The position numbers and the translations under genes were made by a program. Below are positions 44,573 through 56,389 of a stretch of DNA of 64,000 nt, piece after piece. The DNA comes from Phlegmacium glaucopus (Eukaryota; Basidiomycota; Agaricomycetes; Agaricales; Cortinariaceae): positions 306,164-370,163 of the forward strand of contig MU130359.1 in the NCBI GenBank assembly GCA_015039465.1, read 5' to 3'. The notes beneath the pieces are model-generated. The model saw only the letters and a program-made list of their open reading frames with translations, was not told where the DNA came from and did not search any database. Within the stretch, counting starts at the first letter, position 1; every line of letters begins with the position of its first letter.

Positions 44573-46234
44573 ATGTCTCCTGCTCTACATCCTGAATTTG
44601 GACCCGTCTCTATTATCGCCGCGTTGTCACTCTCGCTTGCCCTTCCATGGCATTGGCGTGCTGGAAACGTTGCTACTCTTTCTATCATCGGCTGGCTCTT
44701 TGTTTCGAATATCATTTTCGCTGTAGATGCCTTCATTTGGGGCAACAACATCGACATAGTAGTTCCTGTATGGTGTGATATCAGTAAGCACTTCGTTTAC
44801 CAGATACTCAGCGTGAAGGCTCACAATTGTTTTTGTCTAGCTACAAAATTGATTATTGGCGCGACCTTCGCGCTTCCTTCGGCCTGTCTTTGTATCTCCA
44901 TTCATCTTGAACAGGTTGCTTCAGTCCGTCTTGCTCGATCCAGTCTTCTGGATAAACGGCGAAGGCAATACTTCGAGTTGGGCATGTGTTTTGTCCTCCC
45001 GATACTTTTCATGGGTCTTCGTAAGCTACCTTCTCCTTCTCAAGCACGTCTCTTACCCTTATCTTCCCGGTCAGACTACATTGTCCAAGGTCACCGCTTC
45101 GATATCATCGAGGGTTATGGTTGCCGTCCAGCTACCTACATTTCCATACCGGCAATATTCATAGTTTGGATCCCTCCTGTGGTGTTATCTACTATTGCAA
45201 TAGGTTATGCTGGTGCGTATCTTTGCTATCATCTTTCCTCCAAGAGTCTTATTCTTTGTTAGGCTTGGCACTTAGGCACTTTATGATACGCCGACTATCA
45301 TTCGCGGCTCATTTAAATGCTTCGAGTTCTGGCCTTACAACTTCTCGATACCTTCGCCTCATGACTATGGCCTCCTTTCTCATGGTTTGGTCCATCACCA
45401 TCACTTCTTACCAATTCTGGTTTACCCTCAAAACAAATCAACTACGTCCGTGGACGACATGGAGTGATGTGCACTCAGACTGGCTACGAATCGGTCTATT
45501 TCCCGCCTTGTTCACCCCAGAATTTGTTGCAAAATTCTTCTATATTGCTTGGTGGCCTGTGCCCATCTCCACGTTCTTGTTTGTTGCGTTTTTCTCATTT
45601 GGCAAGGATGCAACGGATGAATACCGAAAATGCCTCTTATGGCTGCGTGTCAACATCCTTCGGCAATCGGCCAATAGCTCTAAGTCAAAAGGTACCTTCT
45701 TTGTCATGCAAATATCTCCGTTAGTCAACGTCTTTTTGAGATGCGTTAATGCTTCGTACTAATTTCAACCTATTCTACAGGACCAAGCCAACTCCTGACC
45801 TCCTGACCTCAGATCCCAAATCTGTCAGGGATTCTGAAGGAGCAGAATCCACTCTGCCACCCTACTCTCCCAAGAAAATTCATGAGAGTCTCACCGACTT
45901 TGAATGTGATACACATTCCGAAGTTACGAGCTACCACTGCTCATCGCCATTTGAGAGCGGCAAGGCTATTGGTTCATACACAGACCATACACTCCACACT
46001 CCTACGACTGTCAATTCTTTTACCCCTGACTCCCCCTGCGATGAGGTTCCAGAAGACGAAGTTGAACCAGAATCGACTTTATCGCCTTTGGCCCCGCCGC
46101 CTCCCCATCCACGACCACGCGTGCTGGTACCCGTCTCTTCCCCTCCGCCCACTCGAAACTCCCCTCGCCCTGTCACATTTTCTTCTTTTGATTTTTCCCA
46201 TTGTGATATCCACCTTTTCAAACCTGAACCTTAA
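44573..46234 (+). CDS. STE3-like pheromone receptor 1 (class D GPCR)
   Basis: Five exons (44573-44783, 44841-45020, 45075-45212, 45263-45691, 45813-46234) sum to 1380 nt, a 459-residue protein. Seven hydrophobic segments follow the STE3 plan: LPWHWRAGNVATLSIIGWL, IWGNNIDIVVPVWCDI, IIGATFALPSACLCI, YFELGMCFVLPILFMGL, the conserved loop HYIVQGHRFDIIEGYGC, YISIPAIFIVWIPPVVLS, then FMIRRLSF, SRYLRLMTMA and the seventh segment before GKDATDEYRKC. A long Ser/Pro-rich cytosolic tail ends FSHCDIHLFKPEP. The last intron uses the second AG of two candidates (ending 45812), the one that keeps the tail in frame. Couples a peptide pheromone to the G-protein/MAPK mating pathway. Its closeness to the CVVA gene makes it the best mating-type receptor candidate. 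Confidence 0.92.
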
Positions 46235-47135
46235 ATGGTGATACTCTTATGTTTTCTCTGACGAAAAAGTTAGTCAAGCTTGAAGCTCGACTTGACGACT
46301 CTTCACGTTCCTTCACATTTCAATTTTATTTTTTCGTTACCTCATAATTTCCGATAACGTTCTGTATCATTGTCCATTGACTTTAGATGATACGACACTC
46401 ACCCAAAAAATGTACTTCTTGTAACATAACGCTCCTTCATTACTGGTATAAAATTAAATAATCTTACAAACCGAATCGTATTGATGATTCTGAGAAAAGA
46501 AAAGCGCTGCCTTCACACAATGAGCGGAGTTTGAATTTTAAACATCGTAGTACTCACTGGCAGGCTGCGTTCTCCTTTCATTCAAATACGTAATACTAAG
46601 TTCAACTACAATATACTTAGAATATACTATGAATGTCTATGAAAGTCTTTGCTACGATTATAACTTTAATGAATAATGGTCACGGCGACAGGTTTTGTCC
46701 AGAAATGGAGTTTCGTAATTTGTGTTCAGTCTTCCGAGTCCTGTAAAGGCTGTAATTTCGAGAGGCTTGTGTTTGCTTTGAGAGTAACTAGTGTTTTGGA
46801 AATTTTTATGTAGGGGACGTCGATGATTATATTCAGACCAGCAGTCGATAGATAGCATATCGGTAAAGGAATCCATTGTTTTGTCCATTGTTCAACCTGA
46901 AGCGCTTCTTACTACAAACAATGGCAAATATACCGCTTCGTTGATCGGATACATAATTACTAAATTCGGAATATACCGATTATGTAACTTTCAACACAGT
47001 GGCCATTGGACGTTCGTCCCATTGTCCGCCTCTCACATTGTCTTATGATGGGGGTAGTACAAAGGGCAGACCAAAGGTATGGAAAAATCCCTCTCTCAAT
47101 TGTCTGCACCTTTATCCCTCCTAGTGACAATATTC
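46235..47135. other. Intergenic between receptors 1 and 2
   Basis: No gene supported. A minus-strand open frame from ATG 46873 (MDSFTDMLSIDCW) to 46658 starts like a pheromone precursor but lacks a CaaX end; it resembles the receptor 3 tail (see findings). Confidence 0.4.
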
Positions 47136-48599
47136 ATGGATCCATCGTATCCCGCGTTCCCTATTTTTGCTCTTTTGGGTTTCATTCTCGTCTTGATACC
47201 GCTTCCATGGCACCTTCATGCATGGAATTCTGGCACTTGCCTCTTTATGATCTGGGTAGCAATAGCTTGCCTCAATCAGTTTATTAATTCAATCATTTGG
47301 CACAATAATGCAATCGATTGGGCACCTATCTGGTGCGACATATGTGTGTGATTCCTACTATTGTCGGAGAGGGGTTAGAACTAATGACAGGTTCCACAGC
47401 GACGCGACTCACCGTTGGTATTTCCGTCGGTATTCCTGCCGCATCGCTTTGTATCAATCGTCGCCTTTACAAGATTGCGACGTGTCGAACTGCCACTATC
47501 ACACATGCACAGGTGAGGATCCACGCAAAATTATTTAACTCGAAACTCAACCTTTTATTAGAAACGTCGTGCTGTATTGGTTGACTTGGCTATTGGTCTG
47601 GGCCTGCCGGCCCTCCAAATGCCCCTTCGTGTGTACCTTTGATGAGCCTCCTGTCAATACACAACCTGAACCGCCTTTTCTTTCAGAATTCATTGTTCAA
47701 GGTCACCGCTACGATATCTGGGAAGATATAGGGTGTTATCCTACCACAGTGAACACACCAGCCGCTTATCCTTTATCCTTTATCTGGCCAAATGTCATCA
47801 GTCTGGCCTCAGCCGTTTATTGTGGTGTGTAATCATTCTATGACCCCAGCTTGCTTCATCTAATCGGATCATTAGTACTCACCCTTAGAGCGTTCATGCT
47901 GCGTCGTGCTCAATTCAGTCAATTCCTGTCATCAACTACATCCCTTTCCATAAATCGATATTTTCGTTTGATGGCGCTTGCAACATCGGAGATCCTTTTT
48001 ACTGTGCCTTTCTCGACCTATGGTCTTTATCTCAATATCATTGAAGCACCTATTTATCCATGGAAGAGCTGGGCAGACATTCATTTCATGTGGTATACAA
48101 TTGATACCTTTCCTGCCATCCTTTGGCGTTCGAATCCCACCTCTCTCATCGTGCATGAGTCGACCCGGTGGTCTCTCATCTTCTGCGCTTTTGTTTTCTT
48201 CGGATTTTTTGGGTTCGCGGAAGAGTCGCGCAAAAATTATCGCTGTGCCTACCGAGCTATTGTTGCCCGGTTTGGAGTAACCCGCTCCAATCCCTCGAGT
48301 CAAGACCCCACGAAGTATGCCCCTTTATTTGTATTATGCATATAATCAGAGAACTCATTGCCATCCTACATAGATGCAAAGCGATCGTCTACCCCATGAA
48401 GAGCACTTCAGGGACACTCCCATTGTTTGTCTCGCAAAATTCTAGAATTCCTACCGTCGACCGGGACTCGTATCATTCTTCTAATTCACATAAAACCAAC
48501 TCCACCGACACTCTTTGTGCTTCTTCCAAGATAGCCGACAGTAACACAAAAGCTTTTATTCCTTCAAACCAATTTCGGTTGTCACGATCTACCATATGA
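47136..48599 (+). CDS. STE3-like pheromone receptor 2
   Basis: Six exons (47136-47343, 47391-47512, 47562-47628, 47687-47824, 47876-48314, 48350-48599) sum to 1224 nt, 407 residues. Start MDPSYPAFPIFALLGFIL is chosen over an upstream in-frame ATG at 47079 because it matches the usual STE3 N-terminus. STE3 blocks: IPLPWHLHAWNSGTCLFMI, NSIIWHNNAIDWAPIWCDI, IPAASLCINRRLY, KRRAVLVDLAIGLGLPAL, FIVQGHRYDIWEDIGCYP, INRYFRLMALA, IYPWKSWADIH and FGFAEESRKNYRCAY at the end of the seventh segment. The tail is short (about 85 residues) and Ser-rich. It is much closer to receptor 3 than to receptor 1, as with receptors outside the mating-type-determining subloci, though that assignment is inference. Confidence 0.92.
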
Positions 48600-49363
48600 T
48601 TATTATGAATGCTTGTCATGCCAGCTGGTTCTGTGGCATCTGGCCCTTCGCTACTCTGCTTCCGTTTCTTCACCCTCTGTCATATTTGTGTCCCCGTCCA
48701 CTCTTTTTAATCCGTTTTATTGTAGTATCTAAAAATGCTGTATAGAAATTTGTATGATATTTGGACTCTGACTCAGAAGATGATCGAGAGATATGGCTTG
48801 TTGACCCGGGCCTGGTCACGGCGCCGAGTAAAAATCACGTCTGAGTTGGTCTGACCAAATGCAAGTTACATAATTCCAATGATCATGATGGGGGTCGCAG
48901 GTCAGAACTGGTTTGGCGTTGGTTTGGCGGCTCTACATAAGTAGGAAGGCTGTCAAAAATACCGTAAAATTACGGTTGTGCTACGGCTTGGTGAAATACC
49001 TAGCCGAGTAAAAAGAGGGTTTTAAATTGGCCTGATACTATCACTAGTCCAGTGTTTGTAATCTTTTACAAATCAAGTCAGATATTTACCAATTCTGCAC
49101 CATTTTTCTTCAAACCCGTAATAGCAGAAAGCTTAGCTTCTCAGCTACACAGCTGTTTTTTTTAATTTCGAAAGGTCGATGTTGAAGGGGAGGAATCGGG
49201 GAAGAAAAAGGGACCCAGTGTTTGAAGTTGAACTAGTTGTCAATCTCACAAACGCCGAGACGGATTCTGATGGACTTTCAGACTCCGATTGTTGACCATT
49301 CCATTTCACATCTTTCCTTAGCACCCTGGGCTTTGAAATTTGAAAAGTTGTTAAGGTACTATA
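48600..49363. other. Intergenic, no gene seen
   Basis: No supported coding or RNA feature. Confidence 0.4.
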
Positions 49364-51474
49364 GGTAGATGTCGTGCAAATACAGCAAGGTCATGTGCCG
49401 CGACTACTTGTGACACAGCCTTTCGAATATATCGGGAAATTAATTTTAAATGCTTGGTTATCGCGGCTCACAAGTAAAATCGAGGAATCCGTTCAATAGG
49501 AACTCTTCACATTATCACTCTTGATATGCCTGCGAATTTTTGTGCTTATCGGAAGGCTTGATCATGAGGAATTTCCCTCGGAATGTCAAACAACAGCAGC
49601 AACTGCCTAACTACCCACGCGATGCTTTTGGTATATCCTCATTGCTCCTGCTGTCCATTTGGGATATTATGTAGCAGTTTTGGTGGGTTTTAAAAGATTT
49701 AAGATGTACAATCTCGTCGTCAGATGTTCTCCCATCCAATAAATCTGATTCTGCTGGGGTGGATTTCCACCTTTTGTCTGGTAATGACCCTCTCGTAACT
49801 TGTAAGTTTCCTATATGTGCTTTAGAGGCTTTTTGCTTCCGTCCCATAGCTGGAGGTGAGGTCGATGAGTGTCTTCAAAGAGATAATTAGTGCAATTGTC
49901 GGAAAAACCAAGAAAAACATATGGGCGCCTATATGGTGCTCATATGTGCATATAAGATCGTCAGCGTTTCGGGTAATATTCCAGCCACAGAACATGCCTA
50001 TCGGTCTGACAGACCTTATCTTTTTGACCAGTAATTATGGCGCTGAGTCCCTCTCATAGAACATTTTAGTGCTGAGTCAGTGTGTCAGTGTTATTGTACT
50101 GATTTCGTCTTATCAAACCCGCTATGATCTAATACCGGAGCCTTTCTTCCATTCATGCATCATTTTCATCGTTTTCAAATCAAAAAGAAAGCAAAATCAA
50201 TAGTATTTCTACCTAGGTACAGAGCTACTACCCAGCAGCAAGTAAAATACGATACCAAGCAATGCCCCAGCCCTGCCCTTATTTCCTCGGGGTATGTAGA
50301 TCTGAGCAAAAATCAGATTTTCAAAGACGGTAAGTATGATGTATGAAAGGCTCACCCTCATAAAGCTTCGGATGGAAGAAGGAAGAAGGGCACATCTGCC
50401 GACCTAATCCTTGAGAAGTTGAGAAAGATTGCACTGTCAACATGTAAATACGGTCCAGTCCCACTCACCTGTTCCCTCCCGAACTTTAAGTCCGCTCGAC
50501 GTCCAGGTTCAAGACTTCAAGTTGAGCCCCACAAATGTTGCACAGTGTGTGGCGAACGCAGGTTGAGGCGCTATGTTGTTAGGCGTGAGTATGATGTTGT
50601 GGAACATGGATGGAACCAACCTACTGTCAAAGCCGCCTCTGGAGTAGAGCCTGCTTCCGGGAAAATCCCTTGAGGTGTTCGTCAATGTGGGTGTTGAAGG
50701 GACATCACCGTAGGTGCGTAGAATCCGTTATTGGGGTGCCAATGTAATGGCCGCCTTTATATATTGCATGGCCTCAATGATTGTGGGGCCGCTCCACCTG
50801 CGTCATGCCTGCAACCAAGAATTAAAGTGGGCCTGCCAACAATTCGGTAACCGACGTGATTACTCCATCCATCCATCCACAACCGAGAACTGGAACAAAC
50901 CCAAACATGCCTACTCATGGAGGCCGCACGGCACTGTGCAAGTCTAAAATGTTTCTGACTTCCTAACGTCCAAGAAAATACGAACATTCTGAGGTGAAAT
51001 CAGGAAAAGTAGTTACAAGGAATAGCAGAAATTAGTGTCGGGTGATATGAACTGATAAGATTCTGATATTCCTGCCTGGGAAAGGTTATCAACAGTTGTT
51101 ATATGGACCGGCGCTTAGCATGAAGTTACGGGGTCTGATAACATAGTGATATGTCTGCCCTTGCAAACTGATCAAACCTTATAAGACCATCAGTTTCCGC
51201 AAGTATATATCTGTTAATTGGGATTTTTCTGACAATCTCTCAAGTACTGAGTCTTATTGTGGAAATTCCATCTTTATCTCTGGGACTAAAATAAAACTAC
51301 AAAGGAATTTCGCTAACTAGGGCTATTTTCTACAATTGCTATTGACCCGACCTTTAATAACTCATTGATGAAGGTGTTTAAAGTGGCTTTCAGTCATATT
51401 GACTGCAAAATTGCCTTTTTAGAATGTGTCACACTGTGTGCACGTGACCTTGCTGTATTTGCACGACATCTACC
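49364..51474. mobile_element. Non-autonomous TIR element, 2.1 kb
   Basis: GGTAGATGTCGTGCAAATAC at 49364, continuing through AGCAAGGTCATGTG to 49397, is repeated inverted at 51441-51474 (CACGTGACCTTGCTG...CATCTACC), 34 nt with one mismatch. A weaker match (TGTGACACA) continues inward. No transposase-like frame lies between them; the longest open frames are under 90 codons and unrecognisable. I did not find a perfect target duplication, though TACTA occurs near both outer ends. Confidence 0.65.
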
Positions 51475-52886
51475 TTACTAGCGGTCGACTTCGTCGACTG
51501 AAACCTTGCTGAGGTACTAAGCGAATTCGATACAATCGATTTTACGCATAAGCAGACTAGGTTGAAAATAAAATAGAATAAAATAAAGTGATGACATCGT
51601 CAAACACTACATAAGAAAATACTATTTGTTTTCTTTTTCTTTTTCTTTGAAGGTTTTTCGGCGATGGTGGTCTCGCCGTCAGTTGCGGTAACCTCTTCGT
51701 CTTCATGTATTGCCCTTTTTTCCCGTCCGCCTTCGAACAGACTTGCTCCCGTTGAGAGGGATCATGCATAAGTTGATAGTTCGCCTGACTCGTTTTGGTA
51801 TTTAAACAGCCTACATTGGATGCGGTTGCGACTGCTGTTAAACTTAAAATCAGAAACGCAATCCGAGGGTTGCATTACCTGGGTGGAATGCATTGACGGC
51901 ACTCATTTGATCTTTTTTTTTGCTGGGTGATTGGGGAAGGAAGGTTGGTCCCTTTAGCAAGGGGACGGACGGTCAGCTGTGCGCTCAAGGATCTTGATTT
52001 GAGTAGAAATAGCGGTAAAGGTGTTGCTGGTGATCGCATTCGTCCTCTTGTCCCTCATAGCGTTAGGGTAGTGTCTTAATTCAAAATAGACGAGAACTAA
52101 CGAGCCTCTGAGGGAGACCCCGAGATCATGGACATTAATGAACTTGCGGTTAGTATCGAAAGCGGGTAATTAGATATGATGTTGTCAAAGCGCATGACCA
52201 CACATGCTGGCATGTGTTTAGCTGTCTTCATGAATTTGTGAATACACGGGCAGTTACTTGAAAAGCTTGCTTTTTTTGCTGCGGCCACATATAGATCGAG
52301 TGCCCTATTTAGGGGACAACCCCCTGGGGTCTGTAGGAAATTGAAGAGGAATGCTGGAAAGGAGATGGTGGGCGGCGTCTCATTATATACCTATTGGGCG
52401 GGAAATGGGATGTTGAACACGAGCTTTGCAACAATGAAAGGAAAGCCACGGTTACGTGGGCGTGGGAATCAATCCAGAAGCGCACACGTGCCCGCACGTG
52501 GTCGTTGATGATGACATTTGCGTCAATATATGAAGATTTCATAAAGCAACTGGAGGATTTTGGGGGTGTGAGTATGTTTTAAGGCCACAACCTTCATTTT
52601 GGGTTGTAAGAACATATACAATGAGGGGGGATTGTACCGTAAACCAAGAAAACAAACAAGTACAAAGGGTGTTTCAACATTTCGGAAGCTTTTGTGAGTT
52701 TCGACCAGGAAGAAAAAGTGGAGTGTTTATTTGTATTGATTCATGAGAACGTGACACAACAAATGTTGACTTTAGACCCAGGAGAGACCTTGCTTTACAG
52801 CAAGGTGATGTAAATACATTACAACTGATCGACGCGGAGAAAAATGAGCAATATTACGACAGATTTCACTCCTTGATGATTTCATT
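51475..52886. other. Gene-poor stretch
   Basis: Only short frames without a recognisable pattern. No CaaX-ending ORF found on either strand. Confidence 0.4.
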
Positions 52887-53827
52887 CCCAGTGAAAATTG
52901 GATCGAAGTAGATCGAATTAAATCGAATTAAATAGTACCTTTCTATTTTCTTCGATCTAATTCGATGCAATTCGGAAAATGACACACTTAGTTATATTTT
53001 ATTCGACGTTGAATCGAATAAGATCGAATACCATCGAATACCATCGAATTAGGTCTAATAAATAGTTTTATAATTGATATATCCTTGGTCCTACTATATA
53101 TGCAGTAAATTCAATAATATGAAAATGTATTATATTAAGTCATTAGTACAGATAATACAGAATACATAAGGATGCCGTGTATATACTAAACTATGCAGTC
53201 AGCACAGATGCATCTACCAATGTCGACGGGAAAAGCGCAGGGTGGACATGAGCTGTTGCCGTCGCCGCGTCGCGTCACATTTCTGTTGTGCTAGGTGTCG
53301 TTATCCCCGTAGCTGCAGTCAGCCCCCCGTCCCTGCAATCGTATCTACCCTGCTCGCAGCGGTAGCGAGGTTGTTGTCGTGGCCAGTCACTTTGTACTGT
53401 CGCTGCTCATTGTTGCCTGCCCTTGGTCATTCAGGAAGAATACGACCTAAAATCATGATATAAGCATCTATATAGTAAATGATAACTTACTTTGTGGAGG
53501 AATGAGCCACAAGCCAGGAAGGGATGGCAGAAAGATGATTGATGTATGTAGCTAAAGGGAAAGAATAATGTCGGTCTAAGTGTGGGCATGTTTGCAGCAT
53601 TATGCGTTGAGGGACTTTGAAAAAAAAAATCAAGTCAGACGACACGTCACACGGGGACATGTGCGGGACACAGGACGACACATCGACGCAGTGTGCATCG
53701 CTACATACATGCATGTGCCCGTTTACATGGCTTTGTAAGCATGAATTCGATGGGAAACTATTTAATTCGACTTTTGACACACTTTCTTTGATTTAATTCG
53801 ATTTAATTATATCCACTTTTCACTGGG
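52887..53827. mobile_element. Non-autonomous TIR element with TTTCATT target duplication
   Basis: Starts CCCAGTGAAAATTGGATCGA at 52887 and ends ATCCACTTTTCACTGGG at 53827, inverted copies of each other. Both arms are rich in TCGAATTAAAT/ATTTAATTCGA repeats (also 53028-53064 and 53745-53810). Perfect 7-bp direct repeats TTTCATT flank the element (52880-52886 and 53828-53834). 941 bp, no transposase. The CAGTG-like ends would fit a hAT-type MITE, but hAT duplications are normally 8 bp, so the superfamily is left open. Confidence 0.8.
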
Positions 53828-53866
53828 TTTCATTACCACATTGGTATCCCTCACACCTAACGTAAA

Positions 53867-53936
53867 AATGAAAAAAAAAAAAAAAAAAAAAAAAAAAAAC
53901 ATCAGAATACTGTGAGGTATTGTTTTTTTTTTTTCC
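53867..53936. repeat. Poly-A (about 30) and poly-T runs
   Basis: A run of about 30 A (53870-53899) followed 24 bp later by a run of about 13 T. Confidence 0.9.
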
Positions 53937-54033
53937 CATGAGATCCCAAAAAGATTGGATTTAAATGGTTTGAGTGGTTTTGTGGAGATATAAAGCAAAA
54001 AGAGTCGATTTTCAAGTATCGGCCACGAGATAG

Positions 54034-54106
54034 TAGCAGCAACTCGTCTCGATCGAGTGACCTCGGGGTTATGGGCCCCGCGCGCTACCAGCTGCGCCAT
54101 GCTGCT
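54034..54106 (-). tRNA. Initiator tRNA-Met (CAU), intronless
   Basis: 73 nt fold fully on the minus strand. Acceptor stem AGCAGCA pairs with TGCTGCT, discriminator A. The D-arm is GCGC/GCGC, the anticodon stem CGGGG/CCCCG and the loop CCCATAA with anticodon CAT. The T-stem is ACTCG/CGAGT with loop ATCGAGA. The A1-U72 type first pair, AUCGA instead of TTCGA in the T-loop and the GC-rich anticodon stem with GGGCCCAUAACCC layout are marks of the eukaryotic initiator rather than elongator tRNA-Met. Confidence 0.93.
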
Positions 54107-54704
54107 TGATGGAAAAGATTATTCAATTACATAGATCATTATATTCCCACGATTTTGAATTTTTGGGCTGCAGCCTATACTGAACCCTTTTTTCTACGGC
54201 TGAAGAATTGCCTGAATCGTTGGAGAATTCAAGATCCACGAAAATCAACCTACCGTTTACGGTACTTACGTTGCGCGGCCTTGGAAAATTGTATACTACG
54301 TACGCGGTTTTGTAAGAATGGCCAAAGTCTGAGATTTGCATAAGATCACCCCTTCATTTATTCCGGCGGCCTTAGAGCAGGGATACGTTCCGACTTCGGC
54401 GTGGGCATATTTAGTATTGATGAAACAAGGGAAATTTTGTACAAGTCATTTATTCTCAAAGAAGGCTGGGGCCCGTAGTAAGAGCATCTAATTGATTACA
54501 ACAAAAGTAATATCATGAAGGTGGGGAGAGTAAAAAAAAAAGAAAGAAATAATTGCTACAGTGGGGTAGAAATATAACCAATAATGAGTAATAATTGATA
54601 CAGTCAATTGTATACAAAGAGCAGACAGGTATCATCAGAAAAAGGCGTCGCGAACGGGGAAGTAAAAGAAAGACGTCAAAGTTGGATATAGAGGTTCCGA
54701 GTCA
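54107..54704. other. Intergenic, no gene seen
   Basis: Spacer between the tRNA and the 3' end of receptor 3. Nothing supported. Confidence 0.4.
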
Positions 54705-56389
54705 TTAGAGAGTGTTCTTCTGGCCAGTAGGTTGGGGCGGTGATTGAGAGGAGTTGGTTGTGGGAACTGTCAGGGAGTTGGGTTCGATGTATGTCGAACC
54801 CTGACGCACAGAGGAGATTTCGATGCTGACTCCTGAGTCCTGGCGAGTGCGTACGGGTTCTGGATATGTGATGCTGGAAGATGATGATGATGATGCTGGG
54901 GATATAGGAGAAGAAACAGCGGTTTTACTGTCTCCTAGGGTATTACCAACGTCAGCGATCGAGAGAGCACCGTACGACAGGGTTGAATAGAAATCCGCCT
55001 TTTCAGGGTCAGACTTCTCGTTGAGAGCGCCACTAACATCTCCGATTGACATTGACATGTCCGTGAAGGAGTCGATGGAATCGTGGCGTTGAAGCATCTC
55101 TCGGTGGACAAACAGGGGAAGGATAGGACGAACTCTGCTCGACGCTCCACCGCCTTTCGAGTTTGTTCTGTATAATATGCAGTCAGCGAAAAAAGAACGT
55201 TCTGCATGGTCACAAAAGATTACACACCCGTTGCTTCCGAAGACACCGAAACTGGTGAGCCCGCTTCCAAAGGAACCGGTGCTGATTCCGATGCGCTTTG
55301 CGACAGATTGGTATGCAGATCGGTAGTTTTTTCTGGCCTCATCGGCAAAGCCGAAGAAAATGAAGAAGACAAAGGCGCAGAAAACAACGTCCCAGCGAGT
55401 GGACTCGATAGAGATCTCGCCAATGCGGTTACGAGGGTCACGCCATAACAGAGCGGGGAACTGATCGGCGCGATCGAAATAGGAGTGGACATTGGCCCAA
55501 CTGATCCATGGGTAAAGGGGCAGAGTTTGGGTTTGGAGAACAATGGCGTAGATGCAGACCGGTACAGTGAACATAACTTCAACACCAGCAAGGCACATCA
55601 GTCGGAGGAATCGATTCGAGGTCATCTTGCTATAGCTTGAGAGCATGGCATTGAATTGGGAACGGTTTTTGCAGAAGGCAATGATAGTCAGGGTAGCGTA
55701 GACGCCAGAAACGATCCCAATGAAGAGGGGTGGCAACATGATGATCGGATATATGGGCCAAGTGTAATAGGAGACAGGGAAGCAGCCAAAATCTTCGTAA
55801 ATGTCGAATCGGTGACCTTGGACGATGTATTCTACAAGTGATGTCAGGAAACGTGCATAGTAAGTACCAGCAAGTAGAGGAACATACGAAGGCCCATGAC
55901 CAAGACGGGTAGACCAACGCCGATTGCAAGATCGACCATGATTGCACGACGTTTGTCCGCTCTGGTAGAAGTGACGACACGAACGCATGCAATGTGGTAA
56001 AGCCGGCGATTTATACAGAGAGATGCAGCTGGAATTGCGATTGAAACTCCAACAATAAACCTGGCAGCTGTTGAGATTCATAAGATATAGGCTATTGTGT
56101 ATCAAATGGGAAAAGCTCACATATATCGCACCAGACTGGTGCCCAGTTGATCGCGTTCCGATTCCATATAATGGAATTGATGAACTGATTCAGACAAGCT
56201 AATCCCGTCCAAATCATGTACATACAAGTACCGGTGTTCCAGGCTATGTCGCAGGTGAATAAGCAAATATATTCAAGGTCCAAGTTCAATATAAGAAAAG
56301 TCACCTTGTAAATGCCATGGAAGCGGGATGGCACACATAACGAAGCCAGTGAAAGCGAATGCAGAGAACACAGCGTTCGGGTAAGTCAT
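54705..56389 (-). CDS. STE3-like pheromone receptor 3
   Basis: Read from ATG 56389 (MTYPNAVFSAFAFTGFVM) to TAA 54707-54705. STE3 blocks: IPLPWHLQAWNTGTCMYMI (split by intron one at LQ|AW), SIIWNRNAINWAPVWCDIC, IPAASLCINRRLYHIACVR, YIVQGHRFDIYEDFGCFP, IMLPPLFIGIVSGVYATLT, SNRFLRLMCLAGVEVMFT, LYPWISWANVHS, WDVVFCAFVFFIFFGFADEA and RKNYRSAYQSVAKRIG. The cytosolic tail is long and Ser-rich (SIDSFTDMSMSIGDVSG, SPISPASSSSSSSITYPE), ending GQKNTL. Five or so short introns. Opposite orientation to receptors 1 and 2 and most like receptor 2. Confidence 0.92.

Noticed and set aside
46658..46888. Pheromone precursor starting MDSFTDMLSID
   Set aside because: Ends YSLKL with no CaaX box in any frame nearby; the only Cys near the end is followed by RRDH.
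50419..50947. Short plus-strand frames inside the 2.1-kb TIR element
   Set aside because: No domain, no splice structure, under 90 codons.
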